Shown in pieces: positions 1-5,350 of a stretch of 6,476 nucleotides of DNA. This DNA comes from Planctomycetaceae bacterium (GTDB lineage: Bacteria > Planctomycetota > Phycisphaerae > SM23-33), in assembly GCA_021371965.1 (NCBI GenBank), contig JAJFVE010000058.1, forward strand, positions 1-6,476, read 5' to 3'. Position 1 is the first letter of the stretch. Each line of letters opens with the position of its first letter. The notes below the pieces were generated by a model. It saw only the letters and a list, made by a program, of their open reading frames with translations. It did no database searches and had not been told where the DNA came from. The translations under genes and the position numbers were made by a program.

Positions 1-678
1 GACCGACGCGTGCAGACGGTCGTTAATGATTATGCCCGGATGCAGCGTGCGGGCCATCCGCAGCACCAGGTCCGGGTCCCTCAGGTGGTGTGGGCCGCCG
101 ATGTGGTCGAACCACAGCACGTCCACGCGGCCGTAGTTGCACAGCAGCTCCAGGAGCTGCGCGTGGTAGAACGCCAGGTAGCGGTGGTGGTTTTCGGTGA
201 GGTAGTCTTCATGGAACCAGTCGCGGGCGGAGTAGTAGAGTCCCAGCTTCATGCCTGCTTCGTGGCACGCGTCGGCCAGTTCGCGTACAAGGTCACGCTG
301 GCAGGGGCAATCGGGCGCGGTCACGCGGTGGGTGGTGTAGCGCGTGTCGAAGAGACAGAACCCATCGTGATGCTTGGTCGTCAGAACCATGTACTTCATG
401 CCCGCAGCGCGGGCGGTGGCCACCCACTGCCGGGCATCGTAGAGCGTGGGGTTGAACTGCGTGTAGAACTTGTCGTAGACCTCGGCCGGGATGGGGTTCT
501 TGGCCCAGGCTTGCCAGTCGCCGATGCGGTGGCCGCCCTGGCGCGACCAACTGATATCCGACCCGCCGATGGCGGCAGGGCCCCAGTGAATGAACATGCC
601 GAACCTAGCCTCGCGCCACCATTGCATCTGCTCGGGCGTGGCACGGAGGAACTGGCTGACGTCAGTGCGGTCGGGCAT
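1..678 (-). CDS. Alpha-L-fucosidase, GH29 family (partial, N-terminal 226 residues)
   Basis: Retaining glycoside hydrolase that would remove terminal alpha-L-fucose from glycans. The minus-strand frame is open from the ATG at 678 to the window edge, so the C-terminus is missing. Visible GH29 hallmarks: FGMFIHWG near residues 26-33, a KYMVLTTKHHDGF stretch at 95-107, GLYYS at 146-150, and VDVLWFD at 185-191, whose final Asp (D191) matches the catalytic nucleophile position of the family. A later IINDR (217-221) is also typical. There is no signal peptide; the protein begins MPDRTDVSQF, so it probably acts in the cytoplasm on imported oligosaccharides. The start is supported by an AAAGGA ribosome-binding site at about 685-690, 6-7 bases upstream. 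The acid/base residue lies in the missing part. The substrate linkage cannot be told from this fragment. Confidence 0.92.
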   Translation of the reverse strand, partial: MPDRTDVSQFLRATPEQMQWWREARFGMFIHWGPAAIGGSDISWSRQGGHRIGDWQAWAKNPIPAEVYDKFYTQFNPTLYDARQWVATARAAGMKYMVLTTKHHDGFCLFDTRYTTHRVTAPDCPCQRDLVRELADACHEAGMKLGLYYSARDWFHEDYLTENHHRYLAFYHAQLLELLCNYGRVDVLWFDHIGGPHHLRDPDLVLRMARTLHPGIIINDRLHASV

Positions 679-716
679 CGGGGTATCCTTTCTTGCAGGT
701 AATCGATCAGCGGTAA

Positions 717-745
717 GTAGTACTCGCTAATCGCTGGTGCGCCAA
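717..745 (-). promoter_or_regulatory. Weak promoter candidate for the fucosidase gene
   Basis: On the minus strand a TTGGCG box (740-745) and a TACTAC box (717-722) are separated by 17 bases, upstream of the fucosidase ribosome-binding site. Both match the sigma-70 consensus only partly, so this is a weak call. Confidence 0.22.
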
Positions 746-757
746 GGTCGAGCTAAA

Positions 758-826
758 GGTTAGAGGTGAGAGGTGAGAGCCTGTGCCGACGCTTACCTCC
801 AACCTCTACCCTCTAACCTCCTCACC
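758..826. repeat. Inverted pair of heptamer tandem arrays (GAGGTTA/GGTGAGA words)
   Basis: The left arm (758-778) is three 7-bp units, GGTTAGA, GGTGAGA, GGTGAGA. The right arm (793-826), read on the minus strand, is GGTGAG followed by GAGGTTA, GAGGGTA, GAGGTTG and GAGGTAA. The arms are about 14 bases apart and mostly complementary, so a long imperfect hairpin can form. The array lies between the divergent fucosidase and cobO genes, and its right end reaches the cobO promoter zone. Array and polarity are seen directly; function is unknown. Confidence 0.8.
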
Positions 827-828
827 AA

Positions 829-857
829 TGGAACCTCTTGCCCGCTGACGCTATGAT
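829..857 (+). promoter_or_regulatory. Promoter candidate for cobO, possibly leaderless
   Basis: A TATGAT -10 box (852-857; 5 of 6 to consensus) lies 9 bases before the cobO ATG at 867. The -35 region at 829-834 (TGGAAC) is poor. Transcription from this box would start at about 864-867, essentially at the start codon. No purine-rich ribosome-binding site precedes the ATG, which fits a leaderless mRNA. The -10 match is observed; the leaderless reading is inference. Confidence 0.4.
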
Positions 858-866
858 TGTCTGGCC

Positions 867-1409
867 ATGACATCCCAACCGACAAAGCATTCGACTCGAG
901 TCCTGATCTTCACCGGCGACGGCAAGGGCAAGACCACGGCAGCGCTGGGCATGGTGCTGCGCTGCTGCGGGCACGGGCTGTCGGCGTGTGTGGTGCAGTT
1001 CGTCAAGGCCGACGCGGTGGTGGGGGAGGTGGCGGCGCTGAACCGCATCGAGTGCGCGCAGATCATCCAGACCGGCCTGGGCTTTTTGCCGCCGCGGGAG
1101 AGCCCTAAGTTCGCCGAGCACCGGGCTGCCGCCCGGGCGGGACTGGCGCGGGCGGCGAAGATTATTGCCTCGGCGCAGTTCCACATGGTCGTGCTTGACG
1201 AGGTGTGCTTCGCCGTGCATGCGGGCCTGCTCGAGGAAGCCGACGTGATCGACGCCGTGCAGTCGGCGCCGCCGGAGACGTGCATCGTCCTCACCGGTCG
1301 CGGCGCCACCAGCGGCCTGATCGCCCTGGCCGATACCGTTACAGATATGCAGTGCGTCAAGCACGGCATGGCCGAAGGCTGGCCGGCCCAAAAGGGCGTG
1401 GAGAAGTAG
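867..1409 (+). CDS. cobO: Cob(I)yrinic acid a,c-diamide adenosyltransferase (CobO/BtuR type)
   Basis: Transfers the 5'-deoxyadenosyl group from ATP to the cobalt of corrinoids, giving the coenzyme B12 form in de novo synthesis or salvage. The 180-residue protein is about family length. It opens with the Walker A loop FTGDGKGKTTAALG (residues 15-28), followed by a GHGLSACVVQFVK strand (35-47), VVLDEVCFAVHAGL (108-121) with the Walker-B-like DE, LTGRGA (142-147), and the C-terminal DTVTDMQCVKH (156-166) and AQKGVE segments typical of CobO/BtuR. The aromatic patch usually found after the GxGF turn is replaced by LPPRESP. The ATG at 867 is favoured because the P-loop then falls at the usual distance; no ribosome-binding site is seen. 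It stands alone with no other cobalamin gene in the window, so it may serve salvage as readily as synthesis. Confidence 0.93.
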   Translation: MTSQPTKHSTRVLIFTGDGKGKTTAALGMVLRCCGHGLSACVVQFVKADAVVGEVAALNRIECAQIIQTGLGFLPPRESPKFAEHRAAARAGLARAAKIIASAQFHMVVLDEVCFAVHAGLLEEADVIDAVQSAPPETCIVLTGRGATSGLIALADTVTDMQCVKHGMAEGWPAQKGVEK

Positions 1410-1437
1410 TAGCCGGTAGCCAGGAGCCAGTAGCCAG
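1410..1437 (+). repeat. Tandem heptamer array TAGCCAG x4
   Basis: Four 7-bp units follow one another, TAGCCGG, TAGCCAG, GAGCCAG, TAGCCAG, starting at the first base after the cobO stop codon (1407-1409). The repetition is seen directly. It directly abuts the palindromic element at 1441-1510. Confidence 0.8.
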
Positions 1438-1440
1438 GAA

Positions 1441-1510
1441 GGGTGGCATGGCGACCTGCCTGCCGGCAGGCGTCCCACGAAAAACAAAAACGTGTGTCGC
1501 CACGCCACCC
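1441..1510. repeat. 70-bp MITE-like palindromic element
   Basis: Terminal inverted repeats GGGTGGCATGGCGAC (1441-1455) and GTCGCCACGCCACCC (1496-1510) match at 14 of 15 positions. Inside are a perfect 14-bp palindrome GCCTGCCGGCAGGC (1458-1471) and a small CACG/CGTG hairpin with an A-rich loop (1476-1494). The whole could fold into an outer stem carrying two inner hairpins. There is no reading frame and no obvious target-site duplication. It looks like a non-autonomous dispersed element, or a structured RNA copied onto the end of the cobO transcript. Its copy number cannot be judged here. Confidence 0.65.
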
Positions 1511-1537
1511 GCTCGCTCAGCTTCCCCGTTTTTCACT

Positions 1538-1563
1538 CATTCGTCCATTCGTGCCATTCGTGT
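1538..1563 (+). repeat. Tandem CATTCGTGN array, copy 1
   Basis: Three units, CATTCGTC, CATTCGTGC and CATTCGTGT (8, 9 and 9 bases), follow a T-rich run. The same word array occurs again at 3196-3222 in another intergenic space, so it is a dispersed family and not local slippage alone. The rest of 1511-1596 shows nothing else recognisable. Confidence 0.75.
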
Positions 1564-1596
1564 TCTCTCCGGGGCTCGCGGCACCGGCGCAATAAT

Positions 1597-1629
1597 AAAG
1601 ACACCGATCTTCATCAGACCGGTGTCTTT
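1597..1629 (-). terminator. Intrinsic terminator between convergent cobO and HU genes
   Basis: A perfect 10-bp stem, AAAGACACCG (1597-1606) with CGGTGTCTTT (1620-1629), encloses a 13-base loop. On the minus strand the stem is followed by TTATT, making a U-rich tail (TTTATTATT) about 52 bases after the HU stop. Read on the plus strand it is followed by GTTTAC, so it may also stop cobO transcription. Confidence 0.8.
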
Positions 1630-1681
1630 GTTTACAGCTTCATTTCCAGCAGAAAACACCTGCCGGAACGTCGCGTACTGG

Positions 1682-1987
1682 TTAGACCATGTCTTTCAGG
1701 GTCTTCAGGGCGCGGACTTTGATCACGTTGCGGGCCGGCTTGGCCTTGATCATGATCTTTTCTTTGGTGAAGGGGTTGATGCCTTCACGGGCCTTGGTGG
1801 CGGGCTTGCGGATGACGGTGACCTTCATCAGCCCGGCGATGTTCAGCAGGCCGGCGCCCTTGAGTTCCTTCTTGAGCAGGTCGCTCATCGCGTCGAAGAC
1901 GGCGGCGACTTTCTTCTTCGGCAGTTCCGTCGCGTCGGCGATTGTGCCCAGGAACTGTCCCTTGGTCATCGGTTTCTTTGTAGCCAT
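1682..1987 (-). CDS. hup: HU-family DNA-binding nucleoid protein
   Basis: A 101-residue basic protein of the HU/IHF family, which binds DNA as a dimer and bends it. The N-terminal helical part (MTKGQFLGTIADATELPKKK, residues 7-26) is followed by the strand segment LLNIAGLMKVTVIRKPATKAREG (47-69), then GINPFTKEK (69-77), whose Pro72 corresponds to the arm-tip proline that wedges between base pairs in HU. It ends in PARNVIKVRALKTLKDMV, equivalent to the usual P-x-FKAGKALKDAV ending. An upstream extension of 57 residues from an ATG at 2158 is open but looks non-conserved. The start at 1987 is chosen because a strong AAAGGAA ribosome-binding site (1995-2001) lies 7 bases before it. The gene appears monocistronic, with its own promoter and terminator. 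HU and IHF subunits are hard to tell apart by eye; HU-like is the safer call. Confidence 0.93.
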   Translation of the reverse strand: MATKKPMTKGQFLGTIADATELPKKKVAAVFDAMSDLLKKELKGAGLLNIAGLMKVTVIRKPATKAREGINPFTKEKIMIKAKPARNVIKVRALKTLKDMV

Positions 1988-1994
1988 GTAACGA

Positions 1995-2001
1995 TTCCTT
2001 T
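1995..2001 (-). promoter_or_regulatory. Ribosome-binding site fixing the HU start
   Basis: AAAGGAA on the minus strand sits 7 bases upstream of the ATG at 1987. It decides against the longer open frame that begins at 2158. Confidence 0.8.
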
Positions 2002-2014
2002 CATTACCAAAGTT

Positions 2015-2043
2015 CGGATAGGTTCCGGCCCCATGCCGGTCAA
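2015..2043 (-). promoter_or_regulatory. Promoter candidate for the HU gene
   Basis: On the minus strand a TTGACC -35 box (2038-2043; 5 of 6 to consensus) is followed after exactly 17 bases by TATCCG (2015-2020; 3 of 6). Transcription would begin near 2008, giving a short leader of about 20 bases that contains the ribosome-binding site at 1995-2001. Confidence 0.5.
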
Positions 2044-2083
2044 CGACCGCATAATTACACCACGGCGATGCGTGATTCAACGG

Positions 2084-2104
2084 AAAAATGCGGAAATATT
2101 CGCA
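2084..2104 (-). terminator. Likely intrinsic terminator of the radical SAM gene
   Basis: On the minus strand, 16 bases after the stop codon (2121-2123), TGCGAA pairs with TTCCGCA (one bulged C) around a three-base loop and is followed directly by TTTTT (2084-2088). The stem is short, so termination may be partial, but the position between the radical SAM gene and the HU promoter is right. Confidence 0.5.
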
Positions 2105-2120
2105 ATTCCTCGCCGGGCGT

Positions 2121-3125
2121 TCAGGCCGTCCGATAGAAGCCCGCCGGCGCAAGTTCACTGTAAGTGCCCAATCGCTCCAGCGAGCCCCGCGCGTCCAGGC
2201 ACAAGTCGCACTTGCTGACGTACCCTTGCTCGCGCGGTTTGAAGGCGCACTGGCGCGCCGCCAGCTCCGCCAGCGCCCAGGGTCCGCCGCCGCAGAGCGT
2301 CGTGAAGACCGGATGCGACGCAGCCGAAATCGCCGGATGAAAATCCTCCGACGTCGCCGGCACGATCCCCGCGCACGTGCCGGTGAACAACCGCCCGCCC
2401 GGGTCGATGTGAAAGTGCGACGTGCTCGTCAGCTCGCGACGGCAGGTGCAGTTGCGGTATGACTCGCCCGCCTGCGGCACAAAGCAGTCGCGCAGGGCGC
2501 TGCATACGCGCCCGCCGACCGTCAGGCCGTACAGACCCGGCAGCGCCTGCGGCCGATCCGCCAGGCCCGTCAGGGCGCAGAACTCCTCCAGCGTGTGCGT
2601 GCGGTCGTGCTGGCCGATGGCCTCCAGGGCGTCATACACGTGCTGCACCCAGACGATCACGCCGCCGCGGCCGAAGACTTCGTGTGCAATCTCGACGCAC
2701 ATCTTCGTGCGCGCGAAGGGCACGAACTCGTTGTGATACATCGACGCGCTGACGAGCACCGCCGGCAGTCCCGCATCCGCCAGCCGCCGCATGACCGTAC
2801 GCGTCTTGCCCTCGTCCACGCACCAGATCGCGTTGGTCTCCAGATACGCCAGCGGAATGCCCGTCTCGCTGGCCAGGGCGACGACGTCGACCAGCAGGTC
2901 CATCCGCAGCGTGGCCTCGCCGCCGGCCAGATGCACCGAGTGCAGCCGCTGCTCCCGCTGCAGTGCAGAGAAGATCGTGCGCGCCGTCTCCATCGTCATC
3001 CACTCATCCGGCGACTGCGGGCTGCAGCGATATAGACAGTGCCTGCACGTGTTCGTGCATCGATAGCTGAGCATCACTCCGCCGGAGATCAGCGGAGGAA
3101 TCGAAAGTGCGGTCGCGTGTTCCAT
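2121..3125 (-). CDS. Radical SAM protein with cysteine-rich SPASM/twitch-like C-terminus
   Basis: A 334-residue enzyme expected to hold a [4Fe-4S] cluster that cleaves S-adenosylmethionine to a 5'-deoxyadenosyl radical. The motif CTNTCRHC gives the CX3CX2C cluster ligands C23, C27 and C30. VHLAGGEATLR (64-74) holds the GGE motif that contacts SAM, and LETN (95-98) is a later barrel strand. The C-terminal third carries many cysteines: C208, C214, C226, C228, C251, C278, C293, C306, C309, including the closing GYVSKCDLC. Together with HFHIDPGGRLFTGTC (237-251) this resembles a SPASM or twitch auxiliary-cluster domain, seen in peptide-modifying and anaerobic sulfatase-maturating enzymes. I do not recognise the subfamily. 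No precursor peptide or sulfatase lies next to it. The ATG at 3125 lacks a ribosome-binding site; M18 (MLSYRC) is an alternative start. The substrate is unknown. Confidence 0.88.
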   Translation of the reverse strand: MEHATALSIPPLISGGVMLSYRCTNTCRHCLYRCSPQSPDEWMTMETARTIFSALQREQRLHSVHLAGGEATLRMDLLVDVVALASETGIPLAYLETNAIWCVDEGKTRTVMRRLADAGLPAVLVSASMYHNEFVPFARTKMCVEIAHEVFGRGGVIVWVQHVYDALEAIGQHDRTHTLEEFCALTGLADRPQALPGLYGLTVGGRVCSALRDCFVPQAGESYRNCTCRRELTSTSHFHIDPGGRLFTGTCAGIVPATSEDFHPAISAASHPVFTTLCGGGPWALAELAARQCAFKPREQGYVSKCDLCLDARGSLERLGTYSELAPAGFYRTA

Positions 3126-3131
3126 GCGTTC

Positions 3132-3137
3132 AGGATA
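3132..3137 (-). promoter_or_regulatory. Possible -10 box of the radical SAM gene
   Basis: TATCCT on the minus strand lies 6 bases before the ATG at 3125, where a -10 box for a leaderless transcript would be. No convincing -35 is seen, because the tandem array at 3147-3172 occupies that space. Weak call. Confidence 0.25.
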
Positions 3138-3146
3138 GCGGAACGG

Positions 3147-3172
3147 GGAATGTTGGAATAGTGCAATGATGG
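3147..3172 (+). repeat. Tandem octamer array GGAATGTT x3
   Basis: Three 8-bp units, GGAATGTT, GGAATAGT and GCAATGAT, are followed by GG; the preceding GGATAGC and GGAACGG look like degenerate units. The array lies just upstream of the radical SAM gene, between two divergent genes. Confidence 0.55.
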
Positions 3173-3195
3173 CGTCGTCGGTCTTGTTTCTTTCC

Positions 3196-3222
3196 CATTC
3201 GTGTCATTCGTGACATTCGTGG
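3196..3222 (+). repeat. Tandem CATTCGTGN array, copy 2
   Basis: Three perfect-period 9-bp units: CATTCGTGT, CATTCGTGA, CATTCGTGG. This is the same word family as 1538-1563, again after a pyrimidine-rich TTTCTTTCC stretch. It lies in the divergent promoter region of the radical SAM and ThiF-like genes. Confidence 0.8.
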
Positions 3223-3242
3223 ACGTAACATCCCCGTCCCCG

Positions 3243-3272
3243 TTGACGCGGTGGGGGGGCGAATGGGACAAT
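3243..3272 (+). promoter_or_regulatory. Promoter candidate for the ThiF-like gene
   Basis: TTGACG (3243-3248; 5 of 6 to the -35 consensus) and GACAAT (3267-3272; 4 of 6 to the -10 consensus) are 18 bases apart. Transcription would start near 3279-3283, which would make the second ATG (3283) the start of a leaderless message and would leave the first ATG (3271) untranscribed. Confidence 0.35.
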
Positions 3273-4077
3273 GGACGCACACATGGAACTGACGGGCGAA
3301 CAACTTGAGCGATACTCGCGGCAGATTGCCTTGGACAGCGTCGGCGTGGCGGGGCAGCAGAAGCTCTCCGCCGCCAGCGTCTTGATCGTCGGCGTCGGCG
3401 GGCTGGGATCGCCGGCCGCTTTGTACCTGGCGGCCGCGGGGGTGGGGACGCTGGGCCTGATGGACGGCGAGGCCGTCGACGTGACCAACCTGCAGCGGCA
3501 GATCATCCACCACACCCCGGACGTGGGCACGAGCAAGGTCGCCTCGGCTGCGTGCAAGATCGCTCTGCTGAACCCGCACGTGAATGTGCGGGCGCACCAG
3601 CACCCCGCGCGGCTCAAGGATGTGCTGGAGATATTCACCGGGTACGACTTCATCATCGACGGCACGGATAATTTTGCCGCCAAGTTCCTGATCAACGATG
3701 CGTGCTTTTTTACCGGCAAGCCGTACAGCCACGCCGGCGTGCTGCGGTTCGCCGGGCTGACGATGACGATCATCCCCGGCCGCACCGCGTGCCTGCGCTG
3801 CGTCTACGGCGGCCCGCCGCCGGCGCAAGCGTGCCCGTCCTGCTCGCACGCGGGGATCCTGGGCGTGGTGCCGGGCATCGTCGGGACGATCCAGGCCGCC
3901 GAGGCCCTCAAGTACATCCTGGGCCTGGAAGGCCTGCTGACCGACCGCATCCTGTCCTGCGACGTGTTGGGCATGCGGTTCAGCGACCTCAACGTCGGCC
4001 GCAACGATACCTGTGCCCTGTGCGGTAAGAACCCGAGCATCAAGTCGATTGAAGACGCGGTTACGGTAACTGGTTGA
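3271..4077 (+). CDS. MoeB/ThiF/HesA-family adenylyltransferase (E1-like)
   Basis: ATP-dependent enzyme that adenylates the C-terminal glycine of a small ubiquitin-like sulfur carrier (MoaD, ThiS or relative) so that sulfur can be loaded. Features in the 268-residue protein: ERYSRQ with R14 and R17 (N-terminal arginines of the family), the nucleotide loop GVGGLGS (41-47), DxxxVDVTNLQRQ with N73, R76 and Q77, K89, DGTDN (130-134), zinc ligands C174/C177 and C248/C251, and the reactive-cysteine position C191 in SCSHAG, aligned to the TCVEAG cysteine of E. coli MoeB. All key residues are present and there is no rhodanese domain, so it is a short MoeB/ThiF-type protein. The start could be ATG 3271 or ATG 3283; the second gives MELTGEQLERYSRQ, closer to family N-termini, and fits the promoter candidate. 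No carrier gene is adjacent, so moeB, thiF and hcyF cannot be separated. Confidence 0.9.
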   Translation: MDAHMELTGEQLERYSRQIALDSVGVAGQQKLSAASVLIVGVGGLGSPAALYLAAAGVGTLGLMDGEAVDVTNLQRQIIHHTPDVGTSKVASAACKIALLNPHVNVRAHQHPARLKDVLEIFTGYDFIIDGTDNFAAKFLINDACFFTGKPYSHAGVLRFAGLTMTIIPGRTACLRCVYGGPPPAQACPSCSHAGILGVVPGIVGTIQAAEALKYILGLEGLLTDRILSCDVLGMRFSDLNVGRNDTCALCGKNPSIKSIEDAVTVTG

Positions 4078-4131
4078 CTGGTGTGGTATCCAGTTAACCA
4101 GTTAACCAGTTAACGAGTCAACCAGTTAACC
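4065..4131. repeat. CAGTTAAC octamer array with inverted repeat between convergent genes
   Basis: Five 8-bp units lie at 4091-4130: CAGTTAAC three times, a diverged GAGTCAAC, then CAGTTAAC. In addition the left arm at 4065-4079 (GGTAACTGGTTGACT) is complementary to 4116-4131 with one bulged base, so a 15-bp stem can form. The left arm contains the stop and last codons of the ThiF-like gene, and the last unit contains the TAA stop of the PLP enzyme gene. It occupies the whole 48-base gap between the two convergent genes and may serve as a two-way transcription stop, although no T-run follows. Confidence 0.8.
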
Positions 4132-5229
4132 AGCACGTAGCGCCCTGTCCAGATCGGTGATAATGTCATCAGCGTTCTCCAGTCCTGCAGAAATGCGCAC
4201 GTAGCCTTCGTTGATCCCGCGGCGGTCTTCGGTCCAGTGGGGGAGCACCAGCGTTTCCACGTCGCCCAGAGAGACCCAGGGCTTGCAGAGTTTCAGCGCG
4301 GCGCTGAAGACGGGGTACTTTGGCGAGCCGCCTTTAAGAATGAAGCCGACCATGCCGCCGAAGGCATCCTTGAGGTACTTGGTTGCCGTCGCGTGGCCGG
4401 GGTCGCTGGCCAGGCCGACGTATCTCGTCTCGATGACCTGCGGATGGGTTGACAGGAATCGGGCAATCTTCATCGCCGTTTCGCTGCAGCGGGCGATGCG
4501 CATCGGCAGCGTCGCGATGCCGCGCAAAATCAGGAACGCGTTGAAGGGGCTGATCACGCCGCCGTAGATGTTGCGGGCGCGATAGATCTCCTTGTAGATC
4601 TCTTCGCTGCGGCTGGTGGCCACGCCGCCCATCGCGTCGCCGTGGCCGCACATGAACTTGGTGGCCGTGTGGATCACCACGTCGGCCCCGAGGTCCAGCG
4701 GGCGCAGGAGCGCGGGCGTCAGGTAGGAGTTATCGACGACCGCCAGCGCCCCGGCCGCGTGGGCGGCGTCGATGAGGGCCTTGGCGTCGAGCATGTCCAG
4801 GGCGGCGTTGGCCAGCGGCTCGAAATACACCATGCGCGTGGGTTTTTGCAGCGCCCGCTCGACGGCGGCCATGTCGCGCAGGTCGATCTGCTCGACTGTA
4901 ATGCCGCGACGCTCGGCCTCGACGTTCATCCAGCGATCCGTCCAGGAATACACGCAGCGGTGCGTGACGATGCGGTCCCCGACTGTCAGCAGGCCCAGCA
5001 GCGTCTGCGTGACGGCCGCCATTCCGCAGGCCGTGGCCACGCATCGCCCGCCGCCTTCGATCGCCGCGACTGCGGCCTCGAGAGCCTCGATGGAGGGGTT
5101 CTGGTGCCGCGTGTACCCGTGCTTGCCCGTCGAGGCCATGTGGATAGGGGTGGAGGAGTAGTCCGGATTTCGCCCGGCGTGAACCGCCTGGGTGTCCATC
5201 GCCAGCTTTGCCAGAAAGTGTTCGTCCAT
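4126..5229 (-). CDS. PLP-dependent Cys/Met metabolism enzyme (trans-sulfuration family)
   Basis: Fold-type I PLP enzyme of the cystathionine gamma-synthase / gamma-lyase / O-acetylhomoserine sulfhydrylase family, 367 residues, slightly short of the usual 380-430. Visible residues: YTRHQNP (39-45), corresponding to the YSRxxNPT phosphate-binding segment; Y94 in the active-site loop; D166 in VVDNSYLTP, contacting the pyridine nitrogen; K191 in HTATKFMCGHGD, forming the Schiff base; YVGLASDPGHA (270-280); SLGDVETL (320-327); and R345 in YVRISAGLE, binding the substrate carboxylate. The methionine gamma-lyase cysteine loop is not seen. Specificity cannot be fixed: gamma-synthase, gamma-lyase and sulfhydrylase all remain possible. 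The ATG at 5229 is supported by GAGG (5236-5239) 6 bases upstream. The leader runs straight into a REP-like hairpin (5249-5261), so its promoter must lie in or beyond repeat DNA. The stop codon falls inside the CAGTTAAC array. Confidence 0.92.
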   Translation of the reverse strand: MDEHFLAKLAMDTQAVHAGRNPDYSSTPIHMASTGKHGYTRHQNPSIEALEAAVAAIEGGGRCVATACGMAAVTQTLLGLLTVGDRIVTHRCVYSWTDRWMNVEAERRGITVEQIDLRDMAAVERALQKPTRMVYFEPLANAALDMLDAKALIDAAHAAGALAVVDNSYLTPALLRPLDLGADVVIHTATKFMCGHGDAMGGVATSRSEEIYKEIYRARNIYGGVISPFNAFLILRGIATLPMRIARCSETAMKIARFLSTHPQVIETRYVGLASDPGHATATKYLKDAFGGMVGFILKGGSPKYPVFSAALKLCKPWVSLGDVETLVLPHWTEDRRGINEGYVRISAGLENADDIITDLDRALRAG

Positions 5230-5244
5230 TTCCTGCCTCTATTG

Positions 5245-5340
5245 GGTCGCCCCTACGGGGCTCAATTCAAGAGACGCCCTTTTCCCAGGGCACGACCTTC
5301 GGTCGGCCCTGGGCTAAGCACGTCGGCCCCTGCCGGGGCC
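5245..5340 (+). repeat. REP-like three-hairpin composite, copy 1 (direct)
   Basis: Hairpin A: GCCCC-TAC-GGGGC (5249-5261), preceded by GGTC. After 22 bases comes hairpin B: CCCAGGGC (5284-5291) pairs with GCCCTGGG (5306-5313), with an inner CGACC-TTC-GGTCG stem. After 11 bases (CTAAGCACGTC) comes hairpin C: GGCCCC-TGCC-GGGGCC (5325-5340). Positions 5282-5340 match 6061-6119 at 58 of 59 bases. It lies in the leader of the PLP enzyme gene. Confidence 0.9.
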
Positions 5341-5350
5341 TTTCCCAAAA

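Noticed and set aside
10..702. Plus-strand 230-residue open frame over the fucosidase
   Set aside because: The opposite strand gives a clear GH29 protein with its motifs and ribosome-binding site; the plus-strand translation has no recognisable motif and is a GC-rich shadow.
853..870. Five-codon upstream frame overlapping the cobO ATG in an ATGA arrangement
   Set aside because: It overlaps the likely -10 box TATGAT, so it would not be transcribed from that promoter. Probably chance.
1988..2158. N-terminal extension of the HU protein from ATG 2158
   Set aside because: The extension looks unlike HU, crosses the promoter and the upstream gene's terminator, and the strong ribosome-binding site at 1995-2001 points to ATG 1987.
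1205..2218. Long plus-strand open frame of 337 residues
   Set aside because: It spans the end of cobO, the repeats, the terminator and the antisense of the HU gene. The product is low-complexity and arginine-rich, with no plausible start signal.
4091..4130. CRISPR-like array
   Set aside because: Units are 8 bp and contiguous with no unique spacers, and no cas genes are present. The same reasoning excludes the other tandem arrays.
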